Origin: Calycina herbarum
Taxonomy: Eukaryota > Ascomycota > Leotiomycetes > Helotiales > Pezizellaceae
Length of the DNA stretch: 64,000 nt
Direction of reading: 5' to 3'
Assembly: GCA_001414485.1 (NCBI GenBank)
Contig: LLEY01000074.1
Span: forward strand, 229,736 to 293,735
The first letter of the stretch is position 1, and each line of letters starts with the position of its first letter. A model generated the notes under the pieces. It saw only the letters and a program-made list of their open reading frames with translations, did not search any database and was not told where the DNA came from. The position numbers were made by a program, and so were the translations under genes. This document shows positions 1 through 10,867 of the stretch, piece after piece.

Positions 1-96
1 GAAACACTTGATTCTGAGGATGGTCATTTTCCGGCAGATGTCTCCGATATCGTCATCGAAACCATTCGGATATCAAAATGCAAACCCGTCTTCTAA

Positions 97-1051
97 ACAG
101 CGAAAGCTTCGCTGGGCAACTGTTATCCCTTCGTTTCTACCGCGGAGAGCCGCAATGTTATAGGTGGCTGGGTAACCACGGTTTAAGCGAACGGAGTTTA
201 AGGGCTGAAACTCTCTCCGCCGGATGACTGCCCGCCTTACCAGATATGTACATCGGATTTCTGTTGATGCCCTGAATACGCCATCTATGTCCTACTATGC
301 CCCCCCTTAACTGTCTGTAGACGCACAGACATTTTCACAGCCAAACTACCCTTGCACATGACAGACAGTTAAGGGGGGGGATAGTATCAATCAGTCAATT
401 CGGCGAAATTTAAAAATAAACGTTTGGGGGAATTCTGAGATCCTATTTGATATCTCATATCACGGGGGGCTCCGAACCCCGAGAATCTGGTATACATCTA
501 TACCAAAGGGGGCAAGGCGAACATGTGGAGACTCCACAACACAGCCTTGTTTCCCTCCGATTTTCGCAGTACTCTTCGTCTCAGGAGATTTGGCGAGCGT
601 CTTGGGCCGACGTCCATGTGAACGTGTCCCGTCTATAGGACGGTTATGACGTCTGGGAAGCGGGTTGGGCTGTGAAGTCCATCAGATGATGGATTGGCAA
701 TCCGCAGTCGTGGAAATGCAATCTAGAAGGCAAATCCCAGAAGTCAACAGCGTGAGGATGGGTCCACAAGACTCCACATGTTCGTTTTGACGCACAAGGT
801 ATAGAGCTCCACTGCTTCTAGCTGGATTCTTATTCTCCGAACGCGACATCTGCATACCCGATCGTTTTTAAACGAAGTTGATTGGTGAAACCCCTGTGTC
901 TATTATACAAAAGGTAAGAAACTACTCAAAACAACAACTCCCAATGAATTCTGTTAAACCATGAAAATCCAACATACCTACACTATGATGATTCCCAGTC
1001 CGATGAACTGTCCCCGAAACGCCATACATACACCAATGAATATCCCTTCGA
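97..1051. other. gene-free stretch downstream of the patatin-like gene
   Basis: I see no supportable gene here. Open frames are short and lack recognisable protein character. The one structured element is the inverted repeat at 293-386. The part near 1051 is probably the 3' untranslated region of the minus-strand patatin-like gene. Confidence 0.5.
293..386. repeat. imperfect inverted repeat (long hairpin)
   Basis: The arms are 293-318 and 361-386. Each carries a C7/G8 run joined to TTAACTGTCTGT or its complement, and the outer flanks (TACTAT and ATAGTA) also pair, with one mismatch beside the C/G run. The roughly 42-base loop contains a further short TGTCTGT/ACAGACA pairing. It could be a small MITE or a fold-back remnant. 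Confidence 0.7.
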
Positions 1052-2951
1052 TTACTTTGCACCTGCGCTATTAGCACGCTCTCTCTCTTTGGTCGAGTAT
1101 CTCCCATTGGAGTTATCGACTGCACTCCCTCTTCGTCTCAGACCACTTGCTTTACGTCTTCTGACAAGTTGATAACCCCGGTCTAGCTCTGTTTCCACAG
1201 CACACCTAACTTTGAGGGCCCCAACGGCAGGCCAGACACTCCTTTCTCCTCTCAGCATCCAATAATCGAGACTAGCTTGAGTTGGTCTTTCGAGCAACCG
1301 AATGAAATCGCCTGCAGAGAGTTCTGGGACGAGTGTAACGGATGCTGCAGGTATATGTTCATCAACTAAGAAACGTCGAATAGAAAGAGGGAGAAAACCA
1401 AGGCTGTCGAGCTGTTGTAGGCGATGATGAATTTCCATTGTAAACAATCTGAGAAGACCACCAGTCAAAGACGTTCGGCCCCGGCGAGCATGTACTGGTG
1501 AAGGCCCATGCATATCACTTTGAAGAAATGGAACCAAGTATGGTCGAGCCTGGGAAACTATGAAATGATTGACATTAAATAATTCGGCGATTCGAGACAT
1601 TGGCGAGTCTCTGTCTGTGTAAGAAGCATGGGTCCAAGGGTGAAATGTGGTGTCTCTAGCAGCTGACCAGGGTACAATTGCACCAGATGCATCTTTACAT
1701 CGCAATGTGATTGATTGACCGTAGAGCGAGGGAGATGATGCATTTGATGCTAACGCGGCCGACCATATCAACTGTATTTTTTTTTAGCTCGGATTCTTTT
1801 ACGGATTGACAGTACTTACCACATTAGGAGCTGTGAGGTAGTTGAGCAGGTTTGGAACACCGCTTTTCCCGGTCGTCGCAACAGTGATATTAAGAACACG
1901 TTTGGTCCTGTTGTACGCTTCTTCAAATGTCAAATCACCAACATTAGCTCGAACGCATTCTTCCAATACTGTGACGTCTAGGAAATAACCCTCTTTCCAA
2001 AACCTCCAAATTCTCCGGCTAAGAGTGCTTAGCCAGTTGTCCGCAACTGGCCCTGCCTGCCCATTTTCTCGCACGGCACTCTTGCCAGCAAACGCAGAGA
2101 GATCAATGCTCTCTCCATTCAAGAATTGTGGCAATTCATCTTCGGTATGGATTCCAACCAGTGCCGCAATCAAGGCCCCAGTGGCTGTCCCAGTCACAAT
2201 CCTGGGAAGTAGACCCCTAGAGAATAATGCCTTTACCACACCCAGATGGCATAAACCAAATATCGAACCGCCTTGAAGAACCAATGTACTCCTCCCAAAT
2301 GCCTGCCTTGTATCGTGCAACAAATCCAGCTTGGCCTGGCTGCTGAAGCCGGGGATTGCTCCGCTGCCATCAGCCCCGGGGGAGGTTGACAATTTGGTCA
2401 CATCGACAATAGCTTGCGCAACTTGTGTAATGTAGTCTTCTATCAGAAGCTTAGTCCCCGCGAAAGCCCTATTGAACAACCGGGGTGTAGAAATATTGCC
2501 CAAATTCCGCACCAGACCCGATCGGAGAAGGTTGACCAGTTGCAAAGTATCCCCCTCCTCTCGTGCAACAATGATGGACTGCAAACGCTCGTGAATGAGG
2601 CGGTAATCGTAGTATTTCGAGGTAGGATTCTGTCGCCTGGAGATAAACACGTCAGCAATTGTCCACTCAATTGAAGTTGGAGTTGGGCATCGAACGAACC
2701 ATAGATCGTTCCCTAAGAGCACATCGAGTTGGAAGGCTGCTTCTTCCCATTCCTCGTATGTCTTTGCATCACGGAGGATATCAAACCAGAGGCGGGCTGG
2801 CTTTTTACGCGTCAACCAGCTTATGATTTTCTATTCACAGTTGATTAGCTGTGAAATGGCTGGTGTTGAATTTGGAGGGACGCGGACTAACCCTCCACCA
2901 AAAGGACGCAACATCGACAATCATTACCCAAATGGCCGTTAAAGGTGACAT
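1052..2951 (-). CDS. patatin-like lipid hydrolase, lacking the usual GxSxG serine
   Basis: Four exons (2951-2892, 2830-2700, 2636-1820, 1771-1052) give 575 residues. The family comprises membrane-associated triacylglycerol lipases and phospholipases related to yeast Tgl3/4/5. Seen: a short hydrophobic N-terminus (residues 1-25, ending in a WW pair), the LTRKKPARLWFDILRDA block typical of fungal members, the glycine-rich oxyanion loop GGSIFG at about 186-191, and, where the nucleophile elbow belongs (213-217), GTATG. The serine of GxSxG is therefore alanine in this reading. The start ATG at 2951 was chosen because exon 1 (20 codons) splices in phase through GTTAGT...GAATAG to the conserved core. 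The 63-bp second intron (2637-2699) is a multiple of three with no in-frame stop, so it reads through as an insertion. Family assignment is strong; catalytic activity is doubtful. Confidence 0.85.
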
Positions 2952-3860
2952 GATGCGAAAGGAGAAGATCTAGGGATGGCCTCAAATCATGATTTCACCA
3001 ATCTCATCTCTTAGCTCAAAAGACGAGAATTGGGTTGCCATTGAGGAGGTATGGAAAGTTCTGAGGAAGTCCAGTCGCATGTGAAGGAGACGGGAGCGGA
3101 GTACGAGTAAAAGTGTGCAGGGAATGAAGGAGCAGCAGCACCCTAACTGAGCCTGGGAATTCCCCTCTCTAACTCAACCCTTGGATTTCTCCACACTGCG
3201 ACTTGCGTAACATGTCGGGCTAACCAAATCTCCTTATTTCTCGTCCCGTTTTTTATTGCCATTCCTCCTCAACAATCTTCGCGTCGAATTGTTGCGTGCC
3301 ATTTACATCGTTGTCGATCGGAAACCAGATGAAAGCTCGTCTGGTGGCAGGTTCCCAGGTTCCACAGGGCTGAATACGGATTGTATCCTGTCAAATGGAC
3401 TACTTCCGTCGTTTTTTCGAGCAGATCCTGAATCATGCTTGCGCTCTAAATATGGGATGGCAACTACTGTTTCCCCTTCCTGAAAAGCAAGGTTGAAGCA
3501 CCGGGGCTTCCAGCAGTTCATCCAAAGTCTCTATATTTTACACCCACAAAGCTGAAAGAATGGAGCAAGTGCAAGTGCAACTATTCTAGCTTGTTAGCAC
3601 ATCTCTATAGGATCTTCTGGATTTTTTTCAATTTGAATACGCCGATACTGGTATTTGAATTTGATCAGGTTCGAGTTCTTGCCCCCTTAGGTTTGCGCCG
3701 ATGTGCGACTCTTCTCATCAGTATGCTAACCTTATGGGTAACTTCAGACACAGCATACTTCGGATGGGAACTGTCCAATCTATTTACAGTGCCTCGCACC
3801 AACTTCTGCGAAGACCAAGTTGTCCACAAACGTTGTTGAAATTGTCATGAACCTTTCATC
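2952..3860. other. intergenic region upstream of the patatin-like gene
   Basis: It lies between the patatin start at 2951 (minus) and the membrane pseudogene start at 3861 (plus), so it should hold two divergent promoters. Overlapping short open frames on both strands around 3256-3521 have no recognisable character. A GCAAGT/GCAAGTGCAA micro-repeat sits near 3570. Confidence 0.4.
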
Positions 3861-5627
3861 ATGGTAGCAAGCGGTATGGGTCCAGGAAACTGTACGTCCT
3901 ATAAAAACTTGGAACCAAACTCGGAGATATCTGGAATTGGGGTATGTGCTCTCTGCTGTTAGCAACAATCGCTCACGATTCATAGGTCATGATAGCATTC
4001 TTGGGAACTGCATACACCACATTTGTTTGCTGTGTATCAAAAGAAATCATCGACCACAAGAGGCTTGCTATGAAAGCCACACCTTTGCTGGACAAATGGT
4101 CTTTTGCTCTTGGGAGTGTCGTCGTCGGACTGAGTGACCAACAAATCATCACCGGGATTTCAATCATCGTTGCCGGTCTTACCCAGCTCCAGAGAGGAAT
4201 AGCGGCCTATCATTGGCAATCCGTTGTTAACCTTTCCTGGTTCTCGACAATGACTCATTTGTTAACGCTCACGACTCGCAGAAATGAATTTCGTTCCAAC
4301 ATTCCCCTTCGGATTATTCGAATATCTGGAATAGGGGTACTCATAGTGCTGTTAATATGCACCTTGTATCCAGTTGGTTATTTAGCTGCAACAAACCCCC
4401 TCCACAAAACTTTCCAGCCTGGTGTTTATATCACCCGCAAATGACTTGGGGTAGAGACGAGTTCAAAAGCACTGATACGAATCAGAGACCAGATACTTGG
4501 GTCTATAATTGGTTCTACGTTGTTTTCACCGTTGGACTTCTCATCTACAGCTTTTGCACTCGCCTCATTCTCTTGTCGAACAATATCAGTTTATCTCACC
4601 ACGTACTCAGGGCCCCGAAAGGTCAGCCATGGGATTTTATGGAATCCATGATATGCTTGATTCAAAATTGGAAGCCTTGCCACCCACGAAGTCGTGTCGG
4701 GAAAGCGGTGAGCACTAAATTTCTACGCTCGATTTACGCGGTCGTAATTGTATTCCATGACTTGTATAGTTCTAAAATCTGGGAGGTAAGTTTCATTCCC
4801 TGTTACTAAGGCTTACAGGTCATGACCCCTGAAGATTATTTAGATTTTCTCCGCTCTAGTGTGGGGAACTATAAGAATGCTATATACCAGACATAATATA
4901 GATATTACTCAATTTTCCACATCGCTTGCTTATGATAGGTTTCAAGATGGCCAGAAATCTTGGGGATTTGGTCAGGTGGGCCCTGGGACTTTTAATACTG
5001 CCATTTATAAATTTCAACGGTTCGCATTTCACAATCTTGAAATTACTCATGTCTGACATTTTACTAGGAGCATTCTTTTCATACAGACATTCGTCGTTTT
5101 ATAAGGACCCTATCGAAGAAGAGTCGTCCCAAACTCCACCCCTAAGCGCATTTTTCCAATCTGGCGGATCCCATGCCACCAAAGCAACGAAGACTACTCC
5201 TACGGGGTTTCAAAATTTTACGGACCCATGTTATGAGAAAATTCTTTGGGTCGGATACTCACAGTCTCTCTTAATCATAACACAATTGGTATATCGATTC
5301 ACAGATGGATATTAGCTAGCTGCTCTCATGACGAAGAAGGGCGTTGTTCGCCAATTTTTGATGGATTGGACGGGGAAATTTTTCATCTTATGGCTCTCTG
5401 TTTGCGTGCTTTTAGATGAGGATCTTCAGCAGAAGTGGAAATCTTCCAGTCTTGGAATTGCGATTTCTAAGTGCAGATCTTCAGTGGTTGCGTGGATTTT
5501 GTTTAAAGTCGGAATTGTAATAGGGTCGATACTCGTGTCTACTACGATACGTGCATATGGTGGTATGAACTCAAGGACTGTGGAAATATTTGGTATTCCG
5601 CAGGAGACATCTTGCTACCTTTGTTAA
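3861..5627 (+). pseudogene. decayed polytopic membrane protein gene
   Basis: Coding pieces of one fungal multi-span membrane protein of unknown function follow each other in order but not in one frame. Exon 1 (3861-3941) joins exon 2 at 3986 through a good GTATGT...CATAG intron, giving the N-terminal ISGIGVMIAFLGTAYTTF segment. Exon 2 holds the hallmark GLSDQQIITGISIIVAG and AYHWQSVVNLSWFSTMTHL. Near 4390 the sense switches to another frame, which then reads PAWCLYHPQ and a further membrane span. A clean intron (4786-4843) leads to WGTIRM and SWGFGQ, and at about 4976 the frame changes again to reach the next helix, ALGLLILPFINF. A stop lies at 5313, with membrane-like coding sense resuming to 5627. 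The first shift might be a weak 41-bp intron; the second has no splice explanation that I can see. I therefore call it a pseudogene, unless the assembly contains indels. Confidence 0.65.
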
Positions 5628-6200
5628 TCTGGGCGTGATAAGGAGAGAATTGATGATCTAGATAGAAGACTTGCGCTGGCGATCTGAAGAGTATGAGATG
5701 TTATAGGTATGTTGAAGGCCGAAGTGTTTGATATGAAAATTTGAAGCTCACTGATGAATCACTTTCGATCAAATTAGGCACAGAAATCATTCTACTATTT
5801 GCTACTATTGTCTTTGGCACCCAAGAGCTAGTAAAAAGTTTCAGTGCAACAAATTGCTATACAAATTGCTATACAAATTACGTCGAAAAAGCGAGTAACA
5901 CTTGCCGCGAGAGAACAAGAGAAGGCATTCGCGAGTATAACCATCCTTTTGAGGTTACCTTTACCTTCTAGTTCACTCAGGTTTGTAGGGAAGTGCAATT
6001 GTATTCAAAACACACCTCCCCTTCCCCTTTCTCGGTTCTCACTTCTCCTAACACTCCTAGAATTATCTTTGATTCGTCTATCCCGCCGAGGATAATCGAA
6101 GTGATTTTCGAGTCTCGCTAAGGGAACAGAATGTAGGCAGTCTAGTGTGGCCAGTTACGAAACCTATAGCCCAATATCCTTTACTTCTTTCCCTCTTGGT
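5628..6200. other. intergenic stretch with a small tandem repeat
   Basis: No gene is supported. Around 5847-5880 a 12-base unit (ATACAAATTGCT) is repeated in tandem about two and a half times. The right part probably includes the 3' untranslated region of the minus-strand fusion gene ending at 6201. Confidence 0.4.
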
Positions 6201-9200
6201 TTAAGTACCGCTAAAGATCAACAGACTTTGAATATCAACCCTACCAAATCCACGTTGGCGCAACAGGTCTCGGCCACGTTGAACAGGGAACTCGGCCACG
6301 ACCATAATGCTGACATTGTCCGCGTTGATACCAGCCTCAACCAGTAGCTGTAGCACCGCACAAAGTGTTTCTCCCGTGGAAAGCACATCGTCTACAACCA
6401 CCACTGTGCCACTTGTGGGAACCACGTCTCGTCCCATCTCTATACGCTTCTCTTTCAGATTGTCGGATGTCAAAGATGAGATATGAGACGAGGGTTTGGT
6501 AACAGAAACAGTGGGCTCTGGGAGCTTGCCGGCTTCACGGATCAGCACCAAGGGCACATCAACCTTCGAGGCCAACGCCGATGCATAGACAAAGCCACCC
6601 GCCTCACAACATGCGACTGCATCGACTTTGGCCCAGTCACCAATGAAGTGAGCTTGTAGCAGAGATATGCACAGAGCCAGTCCTCCGGGTTGCTGGGAGA
6701 TGCCGAGTACATGGCGGAAATCGATGCCTGGACGCGGAAAGTCGGGTATCTGACGTACCATATTGAACAGTCGCTGCAAACCCTCGTGGACAAATGGAAG
6801 CAAGAAACGCTCGGCAAATCTTTTTGCTGCCTCGGTCCCTGTTCTGTCATTGTCGAAGACGAGACTAGGATGGTACTCCATATCCTCACTATCTTCATCC
6901 TTCCCATGAAAGCCTCGACGAACTTGCCGCGTTTCTATGCTAGCTTTGACGCGGACATCGAGCAGTCTAATATCTGGAATCAAATGGGATAGGGCTGTGA
7001 CTGGAGCCTCATCTCGCATTCCAGTTATGAAAAGAACGTCTGCATCGGCACCAAACACCAAACTCAAAAAATGTTCCTCTGGTAGTCGAGGTCGCTGCTG
7101 TACCTGGGTCTGGAAGAATGCCGTCAACGCTGGCCGATGTTTCTCCTTATAATCTCGATCATACAGTAGAGATTTCAGATCAGCCCCTGTTGCCTCCGAG
7201 TATTCTCGCTTCGTGGCATCGCTTATGCTGACAGCTTGAGTCATGTGGCTCTTATTGAATACAGAAACCCAGATGTCAGCGCAAAAGTTCTTGCCAGCAC
7301 CACTCTCGCCCGTGACAAGAATGACAAGCTTGAGCTTCTTTTCAATTTGCGTTTCCGTTCTCTGGAGAGGGCAGGTATAAGCCAGCACATTATGCGGGTC
7401 TAAGCTGCGCTTGAGACGAGCCAGGCGCGGCTGATTTGGTCCGAAGGCTTTGGTTGCCAGCGCTGAGTCTCTAGGGTCAGGACCTAGGTCAGCTCCATAG
7501 ACTCCGTTGCTCAAAGGCAACAAGTTCTCAACGACATTGTAAACCCATTTTACAGCATCTCCAGAGGCCTCGTTTCCATCCTGGTCGCGTGGCCAGACAC
7601 CAGTTATTACACAGGCAAAGTCCCAGTCACGACAACAAAAAGCAGTGGTATCGGCTGCTATTTCGCCAACCGCTGCGCCACCTTGGAGCATATGGAGATA
7701 GCAGAGAGGCGATGGACGATTCTCCACTGCTGATATCAAGACGTTGGCGACGTTCACAGCTCCGATGTGTTTCAAAAACAAACATCGCTTAAATGAGGAT
7801 GTCTTGCCGCTGCCATGTCCGCCATGCATTCCCATATACTAGAAGATGGGGGAGTCAGTATTTGTTTAGCAAGAAATGTCTCGGGATTCGGCACAGAGCA
7901 ATGCTGAAGTTCAGGAACGATTCAGGAATGATTAAAGAGTCATTCAAAAGCCATCCAAGTGAAAGAAAGTGGGCGAACGATGTCCCAATTGCCTACCATC
8001 TCAGTATCGAACAAACCGATGCTGTCAACTGTCTTGATATTACCGCCCAGTCCTTGGAACGTATCGATAGAGGAAGATGGTTCCAAAGTCAACTCAGATG
8101 TGGTGGATTCGATCATTGTCACACCAAGTTGCAGTTGGTCATTATCCCAATACAGATACGCGTCTGCAGAAAAGTTCCGGGAAAGCTTGCTAGCGAACTC
8201 ACCAAAACTGCTAAGTTTGAGCCGTGCTTCAAGGTCGTCTCTCAATGGAACAACCCAATTTCGAATGGAATAGATTGGGGCCGGGTAAGCTCTGAAAGTC
8301 ACACTGGTCACAATTCCAACATTGGTCCCAGCTCCTTTGATTGCCCATAATATATCGGCTTCGTTTTCGGGTCGCACAGCTTCAACCGGCAAGTATTGAT
8401 TCGGTACTCGGCCAACGCAAAGAACCTTGCTTGAGTCGACGCTCACTATCACAGCACCAACGATGGCATCGCATGATAGCCCGTGTTGCCTCGCTAGGTG
8501 ACCGATACCGCCTTGTAACCACAATCCGGCACCTACACTTGGGCGAGATCCTAGAGGCACTGTCAAGCCCTCAGCCATGGTCCTTTTGACAATGTCTCCT
8601 GTCTTGCAACCAGCCTCGGCAATGACCAAGGGGTTGGAGTCTGGGTCGAAATCGGAATTGGAATTGGAACTGGAACTATGATTTCTTTCATTCTCCTTGA
8701 CAATATGTACTTGGTCAAAGGCACTCATGTCGATGGAGACGACGTTAGGCCAGGTACAGTGGCCACTGTGACTTCCACCAATGACGGTCAGGCTGGTCTT
8801 ATGCTTCAGCGCCCATTGAACACACTGCTGGACCTGTTGGGTATCTGTTGGACTCAAAATCGAGGCCGGGTGATGAAGGCGTGCCTCCCAGTTTTTGACC
8901 GTTTTTTCTGCCTTGAATAATGGTACATGCACCGTCAGGTCTGGCAGCTTCGCCGCATGTTGGGTAAAGGTCATCATGACGTTGGGTGAGCTAAACAATA
9001 GTTGGTCTGGGAGAGCTTCCTCACGACGGCCCAAGGTACGGCAAACCTCGCGCCAATTGACCTGGATAGTTGGACTGTCGTCTGAATCCTGTGTAAATCC
9101 TGCGATGAAGGCGGCAAAATGGTCTAGAACTTCATCATTATCTACCAGACCGATGACTCCAGTAGGGAAACAAGTTGATTGATGGCATACCAAGTCGTCG

Positions 9201-9796
9201 ATGCGGAGGGAGTCGCGATGGAAAACCACTATTATTCCTTGTGGTTGCTTGACAAGCATTTCCAGTGTTTGTTCGATTAACTTGTGTTTGGGATTCATTC
9301 CGTACATACTGTGGCAGAATAGTATGATGTCGTATTTTTTGGCATCATCTCTGGTGCCAGTACTGCTTGCTGTGTTTTCCTGTAGAACAAATGGAATTGG
9401 ACGAATGCTAGGCGAGTTTTCCAAACATGGCAGCGGGGACTGTGTATCAGAGGTAGAAGAAAGCCATTCTTCCAATCTCGTAGCAAATATATCGTTGGGC
9501 TCAAACGCGTCGTATTTCCTGATCTTTTGTCTCAAATGGCTAGGGAGATATCCAAGTACGCTCTTTGGGCCTGGTCCGATTTCCAGTACAGAGAGAGAGA
9601 TACGCGAGTTGAAGCGAGATGCAATGAGCTTAGACAATTGAGGGACAATAAAATCTTCGTAGGTTTTCCATTCTGAGCGTAGCATAATATCAAAACCATC
9701 GCTGTACTGTTTGCTGGACAATGGCTGCTTTGGGAATGACGTCGCTGTCTCAGTTTTCTGTCTGAGGGCTTTTTTGAGTGACTCGAGGGTAGCCAT
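6201..9796 (-). CDS. four-domain fusion: methyltransferase-like, FAD-linked oxidase, phosphomevalonate-kinase-like, adenine phosphoribosyltransferase-like
   Basis: Two exons (9796-7997, 7838-6201; 158-bp intron GTAGGC...TCTAG) encode 1145 residues. Domain 1 (about 40-260) looks like a class I SAM methyltransferase: VLEIGPGPKS at 70-79, an acidic FEPN strand end, then YDIILFCHSMYGM. Domain 2 (about 305-760) is a berberine-bridge-type FAD oxidase: PCMH fold with GGSHSGHC at 340-347, VGAGLWLQGGIGHLARQHGL at 421-440, and the C-terminal DPHNVLAYTCPL near 747-758. Domain 3 (about 768-950) has a P-loop GESGAGKN (777-784) followed by a TKREYSEATG...YKEKHRPALTAF stretch resembling animal-type phosphomevalonate kinases. 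Domain 4 (about 955-1145) begins IPDFPRPGIDFRHV, as in adenine phosphoribosyltransferase, and ends with the PRPP loop VVVVDDVLSTGET. Each domain call rests on motifs. The overall reaction is unknown; a multistep conversion of a nucleobase-related compound is inference only. Confidence 0.8.
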
Positions 9797-10090
9797 CTCG
9801 GCTCAGCGGGATGTGTTTTAGTATCTTGTACCAGTGACAGTGGTAGTGATGATGAATGAAGGGTGATTTCTCGTTGTCAATGGTTGAGCAAACGAAATTA
9901 GAATAACGTATGATAAAGTGTTACCTTAGAAGTAAGGTACCTACGCTTAAGCGAGGCATTTTCTCCGCCAATAGAACAGGTCTTCCTAGGCTTCCTAGAC
10001 GGAGACCTGCAGGTTGGAACCAGTCATTTCAGAGATGAAATCTGCTTGTTAGGTATTAGGAGTTGAGGTGACACGAGATGTTCAATAGAA
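9797..10090. promoter_or_regulatory. upstream region of the fusion gene
   Basis: This is the only normal-composition DNA between the fusion gene's start (9796, minus) and the AT-rich block beginning near 10090, so it must hold most of that promoter. No individual element stands out enough to name. Confidence 0.3.
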
Positions 10091-10740
10091 GCGGTAATAA
10101 ATATAAGCTTCGTACTTGCTTATCTAACTCGTTATTCCAACTATCTAGTGTATTTCAAAGTAGTTACTTTATATACTTAGGAAAACTTAGAATATTAGTT
10201 TAAATAATTAAATTTTAGTTATTTACTACTATCTCTTCTATCTACTATAAGAGTAGACCGCGTTTTGTTAATAATATAAGTCTAGAGTAAAGTAATAATT
10301 AACTATCTCTAGTAGTTTACTTATACCTAGGTTATAAAGATAATATACTCTTCTTTATATTTATTATATATAAGAGAAATAATAAAGTAGACTTAAAAGT
10401 AAATATAAGTTATAGTTATATTAACTTTTCTTTAGATAGAAAATAGTTCATTTCTTAGAATTAATTTTAGAGTTATATTATAGAATATAAAGAAGAGGTT
10501 AGAAGTTAAAGAGTAGAAGATAGATCTATCTTATATTTATATAACTTATAAATAATTATTCTAGTATATAATGTTTTTAATTAGCTAGTTTCAAGTGAAT
10601 TAGCAAGTGAATAGTAACGTACTAATATGAAAGTTTCTTTCTTAGAATATTATCTAATATTATATTAATAAAAAAGATTATTCTAGCTATTTAGAATAAT
10701 TCAAATAAATAAAGGATATAATATATCAGAGCAAAGATTG
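10088..10740. mobile_element. AT-rich, RIP-like transposon relic
   Basis: Composition changes abruptly near 10090 to very AT-rich, TA-dinucleotide-dense sequence with no coding sense, and returns to normal near 10740. Inverted ends can be made out: TTATTCCAACTATCTAG near 10115 against CTAGCTATTTAGAATAA near 10690-10706. Both ends and their flanks resemble the shorter copies at about 26040-26180 and 41640-41840, with differences mostly of the C-to-T or G-to-A type. I read it as a DNA-transposon-type element damaged by repeat-induced point mutation. No transposase is recognisable. Confidence 0.6.
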
Positions 10741-10867
10741 TTAATTTCTTATCGTCTGAAACTGTTTTATTCAATTTCAATGTTCTAGACAACGAGAGAA
10801 GAGGTACCTATTTACTGTCGCTTTTATTGTGGTTTTTACGTAATTCCTAAGCAGGCTGTTCTGCCAC

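Noticed and set aside
1..96. Open frame from the window edge ending TTC TAA (about 31 codons), possibly the tail of a plus-strand gene
   Set aside because: Too short and without recognisable family character; the true boundary lies outside the window.
447..638. 63-residue plus-strand frame
   Set aside because: No homologous character, no intron context and random composition.
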